Shown here: positions 18,197 through 26,235 of the stretch, in pieces | Layout: each line of letters begins with the position of its first letter | How positions within the stretch are numbered: the stretch's first letter is position 1 | Assembly (NCBI GenBank): GCA_036389315.1 | Contig: DASVQF010000008.1 | Coordinates: forward strand, 62,001-126,000 | Length of the DNA: 64,000 bases | Origin: DASQYE01 sp036389315 | GTDB lineage: Bacteria; Acidobacteriota; Blastocatellia; Pyrinomonadales; Pyrinomonadaceae | Direction of reading: 5' to 3' | Notes under the pieces: model-generated | What the model was told of the DNA's origin: nothing | Databases searched by the model: none | Seen by the model: the letters and a program-made list of their open reading frames with translations, nothing else | Made by a program: the position numbers and the translations under genes

Positions 18197-18676
18197 ATGT
18201 TTGACCGGGAGAAGCTGATGTCAATGTCTGAGAGTTCTGCCGCCGGTACTCGTGGAAATCTCGCGCCGGACGTTTACCGCAGGCTGTGTCGCGCCCGCGC
18301 GTTCATGGACGCTTACTACGACCTGCCGCTCGACCTCGATCAGATTTCACGCCGGGCCTGCTTCTCGCGCTACCATTTCATACGGCTCTTCCGCCAGGCT
18401 TTCAACCAGACGCCCCATCAATACCTGACGCGCAGGCGCATTGAGAGGGCCAAAGAGCTTCTGACCTCCAGCCGCCTCTCCGTCACGGATGTCTGCTTCG
18501 AGGTAGGCTTTCAGAGCCTCGGCTCCTTCAGCAGCCTCTTTCATAAGTACGTCGGCCACGCTCCCATCGCTTACCGCGCCAGAGTCTCCATGCATAAGGT
18601 GACGGCCCAACCTCATGTCCCCTTCTGCTTCCTCTTCATGCACGGCATCCGAGACGGCGCGGCCCGCCAACTTTAG
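18197..18676 (+). CDS. AraC-family transcriptional regulator (DNA-binding domain only)
   Basis: 159 residues, essentially one AraC/XylS DNA-binding domain with two HTH motifs: LDQISRRACFSRYHFIRLFR and VTDVCFEVGFQSLGSFSSLF, followed by the family signature FHKYVGHAPIAYR. There is no N-terminal effector-binding domain, so the ligand or partner is unknown. Several in-frame Mets (at 18197 and a few codons on) could serve as start. It is divergent from queG, so a role in that operon is possible but unproven. Confidence 0.85.
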   Translation: MFDREKLMSMSESSAAGTRGNLAPDVYRRLCRARAFMDAYYDLPLDLDQISRRACFSRYHFIRLFRQAFNQTPHQYLTRRRIERAKELLTSSRLSVTDVCFEVGFQSLGSFSSLFHKYVGHAPIAYRARVSMHKVTAQPHVPFCFLFMHGIRDGAARQL

Positions 18677-18903
18677 CAATTTGGTTTTCTCGTCACCCTG
18701 AGTCTCTTTGTGTCGCAGGTAGAGGGTCTTTGATCTCGTTCTCATCCTTACCTGAGACGCTGGGAGCCTCAGCGGCGACGGCCGTCAATTGCAAGAATGT
18801 TGCACAAACGGACACGCGACCGCGTATCTGCCTTCAGCCAGTCTTCCCATAACGGCGCTTATCTACTTGACTCAGAATACAGTCAGAGGATAGAACCAGC
18901 CAT

Positions 18904-19590
18904 ATGACTCAATTCTTCATCGACTTATGGGCCTTCATTTTAGCGGTATTGAGTAACTGGGTTGCTCTTATGAGCGGCGGCATCATCTCCGTGTCGCTCG
19001 CTCTCTGGGAGAGACACCGAAAGAAAAATATTCCGTCAAAGTGGTACTGGGCCTTAATCGCCTTCTTTTTTGTTCTTCTTGCTACATTCTTAGCCTGGCG
19101 TAACGAACGCGCCACACTCACCCAAACACAAAAAGAATTAGCCGACGCTAAGAAGCAAAAAGATTTTAGTCTCAACGGCCAAATTGAGAAAGTTATAATT
19201 GATGAAGGGGCGGACGTTAAAGGGGCGCAAATATTCTTACTTCTTTCGGTCCGAAATATAGGCGACCGCCCAAGTATTGCCGAAAAGTATAAACTTCGTA
19301 TTGAAACAGTCAATTTCCAAGACAGCGGTGAGGCTCAGACGATAGACAAAGAATACTCCCTTATGGATAAGACAGAAAAGATCATCGTTCGTCCCGAAGA
19401 GTCACTTATCAAAAAAACTAATTCCCCTATTCCAGTCGGCCAGAGAGAAAGCGGCTGGTTAAGATTTGTTGTGCCACACGTAAAGCCAGACTCCATCCGG
19501 CAACTCAGTGTAAACTTCACGGTCTTCTTTACTGATGTCTCAGGCAAAGCTTATTCAGCAGATTACCACCTGCCTGAGAGTGTGAAATGA
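18904..19590 (+). CDS. hypothetical membrane protein
   Basis: 228 residues. Two transmembrane helices lie near the N-terminus (about 4-26, FIDLWAFILAVLSNWVALM, and 46-64, YWALIAFFFVLLATFLAW). A Lys/Gln-rich coiled segment follows, then a beta-rich soluble domain (about 95-225) with no recognised family. Base composition is clearly AT-richer than the flanking operons, as for the following genes up to about 23 kb, suggesting acquired DNA. No operon partner. Confidence 0.55.
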   Translation: MTQFFIDLWAFILAVLSNWVALMSGGIISVSLALWERHRKKNIPSKWYWALIAFFFVLLATFLAWRNERATLTQTQKELADAKKQKDFSLNGQIEKVIIDEGADVKGAQIFLLLSVRNIGDRPSIAEKYKLRIETVNFQDSGEAQTIDKEYSLMDKTEKIIVRPEESLIKKTNSPIPVGQRESGWLRFVVPHVKPDSIRQLSVNFTVFFTDVSGKAYSADYHLPESVK

Positions 19591-19798
19591 AGCAACATTA
19601 ACTATCGGGGAACTATCCGATGCCAACACCCCAATAGGCTAATAAGCTAAATGTTAAAGGGTGCCAAGTTTAGCTTTCAACTTCACAAGTATGACGCCAG
19701 AGCATCATATCTGGTTGTAATTGGCTTTGTGAGACTGACTATTCTAAAGGGAATTGTCAGCCATGGAAGAATCTGGCTAGACACACAAGGAGCAGTAT

Positions 19799-20485
19799 TT
19801 ACTGAGCTGTAATATAGGAGCCTTCGACCGTGATAGGCACGCCACTCTGGGTTGAGATTGCAGTAATGATGTCTTTAAACGTTGCGTTTTTGAGAGTCAG
19901 GTTTAAAAGAGGCTGCGCCTCTCCTGGATAATCTTTTATTGCAAAGCCAGTGAGAAAGGCTAGTTCATCTAGAATCGTCTTCAAAGTGGTCTTGCGAAAG
20001 CAGACATTTATTCTTTCTCCAGATACTAATGCTTTATGCAAGATTTTCAAGGTCTCGAAGTCATTACCTGAAACCCGCACCTTTCCGTTTTTCGAGATGG
20101 CTTCTAGAACATCCCATACCCCGGCATTACTGAACTCGATGTTGTAAGTGGCTTTTGTGTCTGTAGGGAGAAACACAACGTCCCTGCCGATTGCCTGAGC
20201 AACTGTCGATGCCAGTTGCTTGCTATTACTGTTACTCAGTCGTAGCGTAATAGAACTATAATCCAGTGGCTCATCCGGGCTAGGGCCTCCACCACTGCTT
20301 TTGCAACTAGCCCAGCACGCGCCGTTCGAGCCACAGAAGGCCGTACAGCCTCCTGGGCAACTGACACTGGCTGTGCAACTTCCATCGGTGGCCGTGCATG
20401 AACAGGAATCAGCGAGAACGTTAACTGGTGGGAGAATACTAAGCAGTATTCCGACTGCTAGGGTAATCGCGGCCAGATTCTTCAT
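19799..20485 (-). CDS. secreted Cys-rich protein with secretin/TonB short N-terminal (STN)-like domains
   Basis: 228 residues with a signal peptide (about 1-25) and a strong AAGGAG ribosome site. The mature N-terminus is a compact Cys-rich block (CSCTATDGSCTASVSCPGGC then C-x2-x-x-x-ACWASC) followed by a Gly/Pro linker. The C-terminal 150 residues contain two beta-alpha units (for example YSSITLRLSNSNSKQLASTV and NVCFRKTTLKTILDELAFLT, then LTLKNATFKDIITAIS). These resemble the STN modules of secretins and FecA-type receptors (TLK..LF.DIL..I). No barrel or secretin domain follows, so it is a free-standing periplasmic or extracellular protein of unknown role. AT-rich composition. Confidence 0.6.
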   Translation of the reverse strand: MKNLAAITLAVGILLSILPPVNVLADSCSCTATDGSCTASVSCPGGCTAFCGSNGACWASCKSSGGGPSPDEPLDYSSITLRLSNSNSKQLASTVAQAIGRDVVFLPTDTKATYNIEFSNAGVWDVLEAISKNGKVRVSGNDFETLKILHKALVSGERINVCFRKTTLKTILDELAFLTGFAIKDYPGEAQPLLNLTLKNATFKDIITAISTQSGVPITVEGSYITAQ

Positions 20486-21022
20486 CTTTGAGTCTCCTTG
20501 GTAAGAAAGGATTAGATAAGGCCCGAGTAGTTGAGGGTTCCCGAGAGGCGCTCAACTGCCGGAGTAAAGGTTGAAGATAAAAGTAGACTAGCAGCGTATC
20601 GGCTGTAATAAGCTGTTAGTATTGTCGGTATGAAGGAGTCGGCTCGGATGCTCCTTCTTGAACACAAGAGTTAAACCGGATTCCGGTTAAATGTTCCCCG
20701 TAATTTAGATCGAACGAAGGATAGCTCACTAACAAGGGCAAGATCAGGATGCAGGGAACTTGAGTCAATCATGCTAGTGAGACCTAAGAGTTCAATTAGC
20801 GAGGATGCTGAGGTTGCTTATACAACGACTACTAATCGTTGTCAATACTAAATTTTCTGGCTCTTGCAAATTTTCTTGCAATTTAAGAATTCATAGATTT
20901 GAAAGTCAGTACTATAGCGTATTTTCATAAGAGGATTTCTTACTCTTTCACGAATATCGTTCGCCAAATGTCTAAGCATATCTTGGCTCGGCTTCGCCTA
21001 AAAAGTGGCTCTTGATCAAAAA
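20486..21022. other. AT-rich intergenic region
   Basis: About 540 bp with no supported gene. It holds two short palindromes, GAAGGAG...CTCCTTC at 20631-20656 and TTAAACCGG-ATT-CCGGTTAA near 20672-20689. Composition is distinctly lower in GC than the surrounding operons. The palindromes may be regulatory or terminator-like. No consensus promoter could be fixed. Confidence 0.4.
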
Positions 21023-22438
21023 CTAACGCTTGTCTTTCGGGATGATGCTTTTGTATCTCTTCCGAGGTTTCTTACTTTGTAGGTTTTGATGGCGGGTCTT
21101 GAGGATTGCGCCAAGCGTTTGATGTGAGAGGCCAAGCCTGCGTGCCGCCCGCGTGACGCTTCCTCGCTCCTCTTTTAATGCTTGCTCAATAAAGCGGGCT
21201 TCATACTTCAAGACAGCTTCCGGTAACGTGAACAACTCATCTAGGTCAGGCCCATACAGCTTATGAATGACAATGCGAGCACAGGTACGCAAGCGTGCTA
21301 TCTCTTCTGCATCTTGTGTGACTGAGAGCAACCTATCGGCACGCTGATATAAGTGGTAGAGCCTTCTTTCTGACAGAAGTTCTCCAAGTTCTTCTATCAT
21401 TGCCACGGCAGCACTTCCTGCACTGGAGAATGCGCCCGCCTGTTCTGCCGTGTTAATGGCACGCCGAAACGTATGCAGTGAGTCCTCATAGTTCATCTGA
21501 CGCGCTTCAATAGTGGCTTTGATTCTGAGCGCATCAGCTAAAAGTCCCTGTTCTCCGCTTTTCTCGAAAGTATCTACGACTTCGATAATGACGCGCCCAG
21601 CTTCTTCATAGCGTTCCTCCGCCAGTAGCACCCGTGCTCTAGTCTCTTCCACTTGAGCCACATTGCCGGGGTCTTTAAGACGAGTGAAAATACTATATGC
21701 TTTATCTAGATGCTCATGGGCTTCCGGGTAACGTCCGAGCTTATAGAGTAGAAAAGCGAGGTTGTTTAGGTTGTTTCCACAGTATCGGATATGCCCAGCT
21801 TGCTCATAATGATAAATAGCGGCTGTGTATTCGATGATGGCTTTATCTAAAAACTCAATCCGACCTTGAGAAAGCCTTCTCAGCACCAGCCCCATGTGCC
21901 CATGCCATCTGCCCTTCAGGGCATGAGATGCGTTTTCAAACGACGGTCTAGCTTCTATTAAAATGTCCTGTGCTTCTTCGTACCTTCCGCTAAAGATTTC
22001 TACCAAGGCTCGGACAACGACAATTTTACCGTACTGTTCTGGCGTTGCTCCGGTACGAGCTTGATTAAGGACGATGCGCGCTTCTTCATAAGCACCCGTG
22101 CGCCAGTAACAGACACCAAGCTCATATTGCGCTTCGGAGACTTTAGTTTTCAGATCGTATGCTTGAAAGATGCGAAGCGCCTCGGTGAGCAGATCTTTGG
22201 CTCTTTCCTGTGTATCTTTAGCCTGCGCGTCTCCAAGAAAGGCGGACAAAGACCCACACCGTAACAACACTTCTGCGGTAATCTTAGGCGGATAGCCGCT
22301 CACGTTAGGACGAACAGCTACGCCGCGCCATAACTCGCCTAGAACCTCTCTTGCCTCTTCGTACTGCCCGGCATAGATCAGTTCATCTGCTTTCGTGCAT
22401 CTTGCGAGAAGGTCTTGTATAAGTTCTGTTAAATTCAT
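21023..22438 (-). CDS. TPR-repeat regulator with C-terminal Fis-type HTH
   Basis: About 471 residues from the ATG at 22438; a GTG at 22456 would add six. Residues about 10-380 are a run of TPR units (for example QYEEAREVLGELW, CGNNLNNLAFLLYKLGRYPE, YEDSLHTFRRAINTAEQAG). The C-terminal segment FIEQALKEERGSVTRAARRL followed by GLSHQTLGAIL is a Fis/NtrC-type helix-turn-helix, and the protein ends in a basic tail. The combination of a TPR sensor and a C-terminal HTH resembles peptide-sensing or protein-sensing regulators. It is divergent from a small exported-peptide gene only 51 bp away, so control of that gene is plausible. Confidence 0.7.
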   Translation of the reverse strand: MNLTELIQDLLARCTKADELIYAGQYEEAREVLGELWRGVAVRPNVSGYPPKITAEVLLRCGSLSAFLGDAQAKDTQERAKDLLTEALRIFQAYDLKTKVSEAQYELGVCYWRTGAYEEARIVLNQARTGATPEQYGKIVVVRALVEIFSGRYEEAQDILIEARPSFENASHALKGRWHGHMGLVLRRLSQGRIEFLDKAIIEYTAAIYHYEQAGHIRYCGNNLNNLAFLLYKLGRYPEAHEHLDKAYSIFTRLKDPGNVAQVEETRARVLLAEERYEEAGRVIIEVVDTFEKSGEQGLLADALRIKATIEARQMNYEDSLHTFRRAINTAEQAGAFSSAGSAAVAMIEELGELLSERRLYHLYQRADRLLSVTQDAEEIARLRTCARIVIHKLYGPDLDELFTLPEAVLKYEARFIEQALKEERGSVTRAARRLGLSHQTLGAILKTRHQNLQSKKPRKRYKSIIPKDKR

Positions 22439-22489
22439 GTGAGGTCTGCCTTTCACGGATTTGCAAAATCTTTTTCAGAGGACAAGCCA

Positions 22490-22717
22490 ATGCGAAAACT
22501 GATTCAGGCGGCACTGCTGACTCTGGCTCTTACTGCTTCGGTCTATGCCGGAGAAATGGGACAACCCATTGCCGCAGGAGAAATAGGGCAACCCGTTGCC
22601 GCAGGAGATTTCCCTTTCGGCGTATCAGCCACAGGTGACATTCCAAACGATGTCACAACTGCGGACGATATACCGTTCGGAGTTCCGCTGCTAAATCTGG
22701 TGCTGATACTGCTGTAA
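22490..22717 (+). CDS. small exported peptide with imperfect tandem repeats
   Basis: 75 residues from the ATG at 22490, with AGAGGA seven bases upstream. Residues 1-20 are a signal peptide (MRKLIQAALLTLALTASVYA). The mature part is built of five imperfect 9-10 residue units: GEMGQPIAA, GEIGQPVAA, GDFPFGVSAT, GDIPNDVTTA and DDIPFGVPLL. It ends in a hydrophobic LNLVLILL tail. The first two units are a 27-bp direct repeat in DNA. No known family was recognised. The next-door divergent TPR-HTH regulator suggests a regulated secreted peptide, possibly a signal, but function is not established. Confidence 0.6.
   Translation: MRKLIQAALLTLALTASVYAGEMGQPIAAGEIGQPVAAGDFPFGVSATGDIPNDVTTADDIPFGVPLLNLVLILL
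22550..22603 (+). repeat. 27-bp tandem repeat inside exported peptide gene
   Basis: Two in-frame 27-bp units, 22550-22576 and 22577-22603, differ at only three bases. They encode GEMGQPIAA and GEIGQPVAA. A third partial copy begins with GGAGAT. Confidence 0.8.
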
Positions 22718-23069
22718 GACTTCTAACAGTTTGGGAGCTTGGCTGTCGTAGCTGGCGGCACAGGGTTAGTGTGCCCGCGTATAATAGCAAGAATTGTTGC
22801 AATCGGCGCAGCTATTTTCCGCCATGCAAAAACTTTTGCAAGTTTGGAAACTGTCTTATCCTATGCCGCTTGAGCCCAAAACATCGGTTTCTTGTCCTAT
22901 TGCTCCCTTTTCCCATTATCTCAAACCGACGGTGACGGTGGAGATCGCAGGCGAAAAAGCCGGATTTCATCAGGCATGAATGAAGGAAACTTTCACATTA
23001 GCAATTTTCGAGAAGCCAACCTGGGCACTCTTTGATTATCCTCACGTCGAAGGAAGGAGAAGGAGAGCC
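22718..23069. other. intergenic region
   Basis: About 350 bp between the peptide gene and the VOC gene. Short open frames are present but lack ribosome sites and recognisable protein character. The end contains AAGGAGAAGGAGAG, the ribosome site of the VOC gene. Confidence 0.45.
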
Positions 23070-23483
23070 ATGATTACCAAGATGTCGCACGCCACGGTCT
23101 ACGTCACAGACCAGGAGAAGGCGCTCGAATTTTACCGGGACAAGCTGGGGTTCGTCGTCCGCACGGATGCGACGATGAGCGGGTTTCGCTGGCTGACGGT
23201 GGGCCCACAGAGCCAGCCCGATTTCGAGATCGCGTTGATGGAGCCCGCGCCCGGTTTCCTCTACGATGAAGAGACGGCGGCGCAGATCAGGGCCCTCATC
23301 GAGAAGGGCGCGCTCGGCGGGGGCGTCTTCGACACGGACGACTGCCAGGCCACCTACGAAGAGCTTAAGAGCAAGGGCGTCGAGTTCATGCAGCCTCCGT
23401 CCCCGAGGCCCTACGGCATCGAAGCCCTCTTCAAAGATAACTCTGGCAACTGGTTCAGCCTGACCGAGCGCAGGGAAGCTTGA
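23070..23483 (+). CDS. VOC (glyoxalase/bleomycin-resistance-like) family protein
   Basis: 137 residues from the ATG after AAGGAGAAGGAG. One vicinal-oxygen-chelate fold: HATVYVTDQEKALEFYRDKL at the start, a middle hairpin GFRWLTVGPQSQPDFEIALM, and the second half ending FKDNSGNWFSLTER. The His near the start, a central acidic residue and the late Asn/Trp block are typical for metal-binding VOC members. The substrate cannot be deduced; the family includes glyoxalases, dioxygenases and antibiotic-binding proteins. An upstream in-frame extension is rejected because it lacks a ribosome site. Confidence 0.85.
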   Translation: MITKMSHATVYVTDQEKALEFYRDKLGFVVRTDATMSGFRWLTVGPQSQPDFEIALMEPAPGFLYDEETAAQIRALIEKGALGGGVFDTDDCQATYEELKSKGVEFMQPPSPRPYGIEALFKDNSGNWFSLTERREA

Positions 23484-23545
23484 AAGGGGAAAATACTGAT
23501 CCTGCCATTCTTGCCAAAGGGACTCCGACCCGCTAATCTCAACGG

Positions 23546-24784
23546 GTGCACCAATCGCTTTCAATCAGGAAGAAGGCCGGGCGGCTTTTGTTCATCGGCC
23601 TGCCGGGCACGCGCCTCGACAGGCGCATGCGCAAGCTGCTCGGCGAAGTGCAGCCGGGCGGCGTAGTCCTCTTTGGCCGCAACGTCGAATCGGCAGAGCA
23701 GGTGGCCCACCTCAACGTCCAGATACGCGACGCCGTAGACCATCCCGTCCTGATCGCCGTTGACCAGGAGGGCGGACTCGTTGACCGCTTCCGCACGATC
23801 TGCGAGCCGAGCCCGTCGGCCAGGGCCGTGCGTGATGCCGGTCAGGCTGAGCTTGCGCGCAAGTTCGGCGAGTTGACGGCGCGCCTGCTGCGCCTGCTCG
23901 GATTTAATATGAACTTCGCGCCCGTCCTGGATCTGTCGGGCGACAACCTTGAGAACGGCCTGCGCGGCCGCACCTTCGGCCGTCATCCGTCGGATGTCTC
24001 AAGGCTCGCGGGCGCATACCTCGACGGCCTTCAGGGCGAGCGCCTGGTCGAAGGAGTGGCGGCGGGTCGCATCATCGGCTGCGGTAAACATTTTCCCGGC
24101 CTCGGTGGGTCGAGCGTTGATTCACACCGCCGTCTTCCAGTAGTCAGCCATTCCTGGGAAGAGATTTTCGAGCGCGACCTGGTTCCCTTCATGGACTTGA
24201 TGTTTCACACTCCGGGCGAGCGCCTGCATTCCGTGATGGTCAGCCACGCAGCCTTTCCCGAGGTCTCCGAATTTCTTCAAGCCTGGTTTCGCCGCACGCA
24301 GGAATTGCCGTCGCCCGAGAGCCTGCACCAGCTTCCGGCCACCATCAGCGGCAACGTCGTGATGCGGCTGCTGCGCCAGGCCCTCAAGTACGAGGGCTTA
24401 GTGATTACGGACGACATGGAGATGGGGGCAGTGGTGCAGACGCTCTCGGTGGCCGAAGCCTCTTTGCGCGCCATCCAGGCCGGCTCGGACATGATCTTGA
24501 TCTGCGAGCAGGAGGCCAATTTCGTCGCCGCCCGTGATGCCGTGGTCGAGGCCGTCGAGCGCGACGACCTCTCCGTCGAGGCGCTCGATCAGTCCGGCGA
24601 GAGGCTTGACCGCGTGCTTGGGATTGCGGGCGAGTACGAGCCTTTCGACCAGGAGGAATTTGACCAGGTCTCGCACGACATGGCCGAGCTTAAACTGGCC
24701 CTCAAGGCCGCCGAAAATAATGAGGAGTATGCTCCGCTCTACGGCACGGCGGAAGGCAGCGAGCGCCACTCCTCGAACTTTTAG
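23546..24784 (+). CDS. glycoside hydrolase family 3 (beta-N-acetylhexosaminidase, NagZ-like)
   Basis: 412 residues from a GTG start. The GH3 N-terminal barrel is recognisable by GVVLFGRNVESAEQ, AVDQEGGLVDRF, NFAPVLDLS and the substrate/general-acid motif KHFPGLGGSSVDSHRRLP (canonical KHFPGHGDT..DSH). The nucleophile Asp region is LVITDDMEMGAV. It hydrolyses terminal beta-GlcNAc residues from muropeptides or glycans in cytosolic cell-wall recycling; no secretion signal is seen. The C-terminus carries an unusual acidic tail of about 45 residues. A long hairpin follows, shared with the convergent gene. Confidence 0.88.
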   Translation: MHQSLSIRKKAGRLLFIGLPGTRLDRRMRKLLGEVQPGGVVLFGRNVESAEQVAHLNVQIRDAVDHPVLIAVDQEGGLVDRFRTICEPSPSARAVRDAGQAELARKFGELTARLLRLLGFNMNFAPVLDLSGDNLENGLRGRTFGRHPSDVSRLAGAYLDGLQGERLVEGVAAGRIIGCGKHFPGLGGSSVDSHRRLPVVSHSWEEIFERDLVPFMDLMFHTPGERLHSVMVSHAAFPEVSEFLQAWFRRTQELPSPESLHQLPATISGNVVMRLLRQALKYEGLVITDDMEMGAVVQTLSVAEASLRAIQAGSDMILICEQEANFVAARDAVVEAVERDDLSVEALDQSGERLDRVLGIAGEYEPFDQEEFDQVSHDMAELKLALKAAENNEEYAPLYGTAEGSERHSSNF

Positions 24785-24792
24785 CGGACGAA

Positions 24793-24848
24793 CAGACCCG
24801 TAACGTGTGCGGCCCACCTAGCTTGGGGCCGCCTCGTCTACGGGTCTG
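24793..24848. terminator. two-tiered hairpin between convergent genes
   Basis: The outer 10-bp stem CAGACCCGTA (24793-24802 with 24839-24848) encloses an inner 7-bp stem GCGGCCC/GGGCCGC (24809-24815 with 24826-24832). GTTTCTCTT follows on the plus strand. It lies between convergent GH3 and SmpA/OmlA-like genes and probably terminates both. Confidence 0.65.
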
Positions 24849-24879
24849 GTTTCTCTTGCGATAAAGGACGGACGGGCCG

Positions 24880-25416
24880 CTAATCAATTCGCTGCATCGT
24901 GATGGTGACGAGCGGGTCAGCGCCGGCAGTCCGGCTGTACGAGACCCAGAACTTGGCCTTCGGGTAACGCACCATCTTGTACATCGAGCCGTCCGGCTTG
25001 GCTTCGATCTCTGAACCGAGGACGCCCTTAGGCTGCGGCGTGTTGCCTCCCAGGCCTAGATAGTTGATCGAGATGGCATAGGTCTTGTGCGCCTTGTCGT
25101 AGAAGACCTGCGCCGACTCCTTCTCGCCAAAGACGAAGAAGTCCTGGTCGTCGCTCTTGTCCTGCGGCGCTCCGAGCTTGGCGCGCGCCTCGTCTGCCGT
25201 CATCCCGATCCGCACGCCCTTGTATTCGCTAAAGGGCGGCTCGTCCTCGGCTTTCGACTGGCCGGCCGCAGCGGCATGAGCGTCGGTTGTCCGCACGGAG
25301 CGGTTCTGCGCGCTGGCGCGCTCTGCGACGCTCGTCGAGGCCCACACGAGGGCGAGGGCCAGCAGTAATACTCCCGGCAGTTTAGAGATAATACGGTCTT
25401 GCTTAAGGTCTGACAT
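24880..25416 (-). CDS. secreted SmpA/OmlA-like domain protein
   Basis: 178 residues. An N-terminal hydrophobic helix (about 13-34, LPGVLLLALALVWASTSVAE) may be a signal peptide or anchor. The mature domain begins KGVRIGMTADEARAKLGAPQ, the SmpA/OmlA-like signature (G-M-T..E....LG.P), followed by a FVFGEKESAQVFYD strand and PKAKFWVSYSR. In BamE-like proteins this fold binds outer-membrane assembly factors, but many bacteria have unrelated secreted versions, so the role here is open. Confidence 0.65.
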   Translation of the reverse strand: MSDLKQDRIISKLPGVLLLALALVWASTSVAERASAQNRSVRTTDAHAAAAGQSKAEDEPPFSEYKGVRIGMTADEARAKLGAPQDKSDDQDFFVFGEKESAQVFYDKAHKTYAISINYLGLGGNTPQPKGVLGSEIEAKPDGSMYKMVRYPKAKFWVSYSRTAGADPLVTITMQRID

Positions 25417-25626
25417 AGTAGGTTTTGGCTCCTCCTTCCGTGGAAGGTACTGCGATCAGGGCAATCGCAGCAGGGGTGTGATTCAAAGGCTGGACGGGGA
25501 AGAATAAGGTCTCAGGCTAAGGTCTTTAGCGGAAGAGTCTCCCGGCGTCACCGAGCCCTTGTAAATTTTCCGGCGCGACAATAAGGCAAGATGGGCTTCC
25601 GAGTCAATGGCCTTCCCTACGGTTTT

Positions 25627-26049
25627 TCAGCCTTGCAGCGTCTCGCGTATATATTCGACGTAGCGCGCGCGGGCATCGTCGTTCATCTCCGTGATGAGCA
25701 TCCCGACCAGAAAACCCTGTTCCGTGGGAACCTCTTCGCCCCACTCCGTCCTGCCTTCCGTGACGTGCTGGTAACGGACAGGAATCGCCGTCACGTCGAC
25801 GGAGCCGGTGGGAAGCGTCAATCCGACCTGCATCGTGCAGTCTCGCCTGTCCAGAAAAGCCTCGTCTATGCTGCGGGCGGAGATGATGACGGCCAGGCCC
25901 GTCTCGCTGATGTCGTGCGTGTAGCCGATGCAGGTCAGCACCCGCTCACCATCCTCTGCCGTCCGCTTGGTTACGAGCACCAGAACCCTGATCGCAAGCA
26001 GAGTCCTGTGTCTGCGAGTCGTGCGGCGATCATTCTTGTAGAGTGACAT
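25627..26049 (-). CDS. PilZ domain protein
   Basis: 140 residues forming a single PilZ beta barrel. The cyclic-di-GMP motifs are visible: an Arg-rich N-terminal stretch RRTTRRHRT (RxxxR) and YTHDISETGLAV, the D/NxSxxG motif. The remaining strands include VDVTAIPVRYQ and GFLVGMLITEM. Such proteins bind cyclic-di-GMP and affect motility or surface properties. It is monocistronic in this window. Confidence 0.85.
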   Translation of the reverse strand: MSLYKNDRRTTRRHRTLLAIRVLVLVTKRTAEDGERVLTCIGYTHDISETGLAVIISARSIDEAFLDRRDCTMQVGLTLPTGSVDVTAIPVRYQHVTEGRTEWGEEVPTEQGFLVGMLITEMNDDARARYVEYIRETLQG

Positions 26050-26157
26050 CGTAGCTCTTTCAGCCGAGGTTTAGTCTCCCGCATACACTATGTCATTCTC
26101 CTGCGAGGCATGACAAGCTTTTTGTTCGGACGCAGAGGAAGAGAGCCGGAAGAGAAA

Positions 26158-26219
26158 TTAACAGGATGGACAGGATAAAAGAGAAGCAATAGTTCTTCCA
26201 TCCTGTCCATCCCTGTTTC
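26158..26219. repeat. palindromic repeat, AACAGGGATGGACAGGAT family, copy 1
   Basis: The left arm AACAGGATGGACAGGAT (26160-26176) pairs with ATCCTGTCCATCCCTGTT (26200-26217), with a loop of about 23 nt. Related copies lie at 29756-29828 and 44280-44357. It sits in the intergenic region between the PilZ and amrS genes, just after the amrS stop on its strand. Confidence 0.8.
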
Positions 26220-26235
26220 GTTTCTTCTTTTAGAA

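Noticed and set aside
22794..22979. A short frame upstream of the VOC gene
   Set aside because: No ribosome site or recognisable motif; it appears to be chance.
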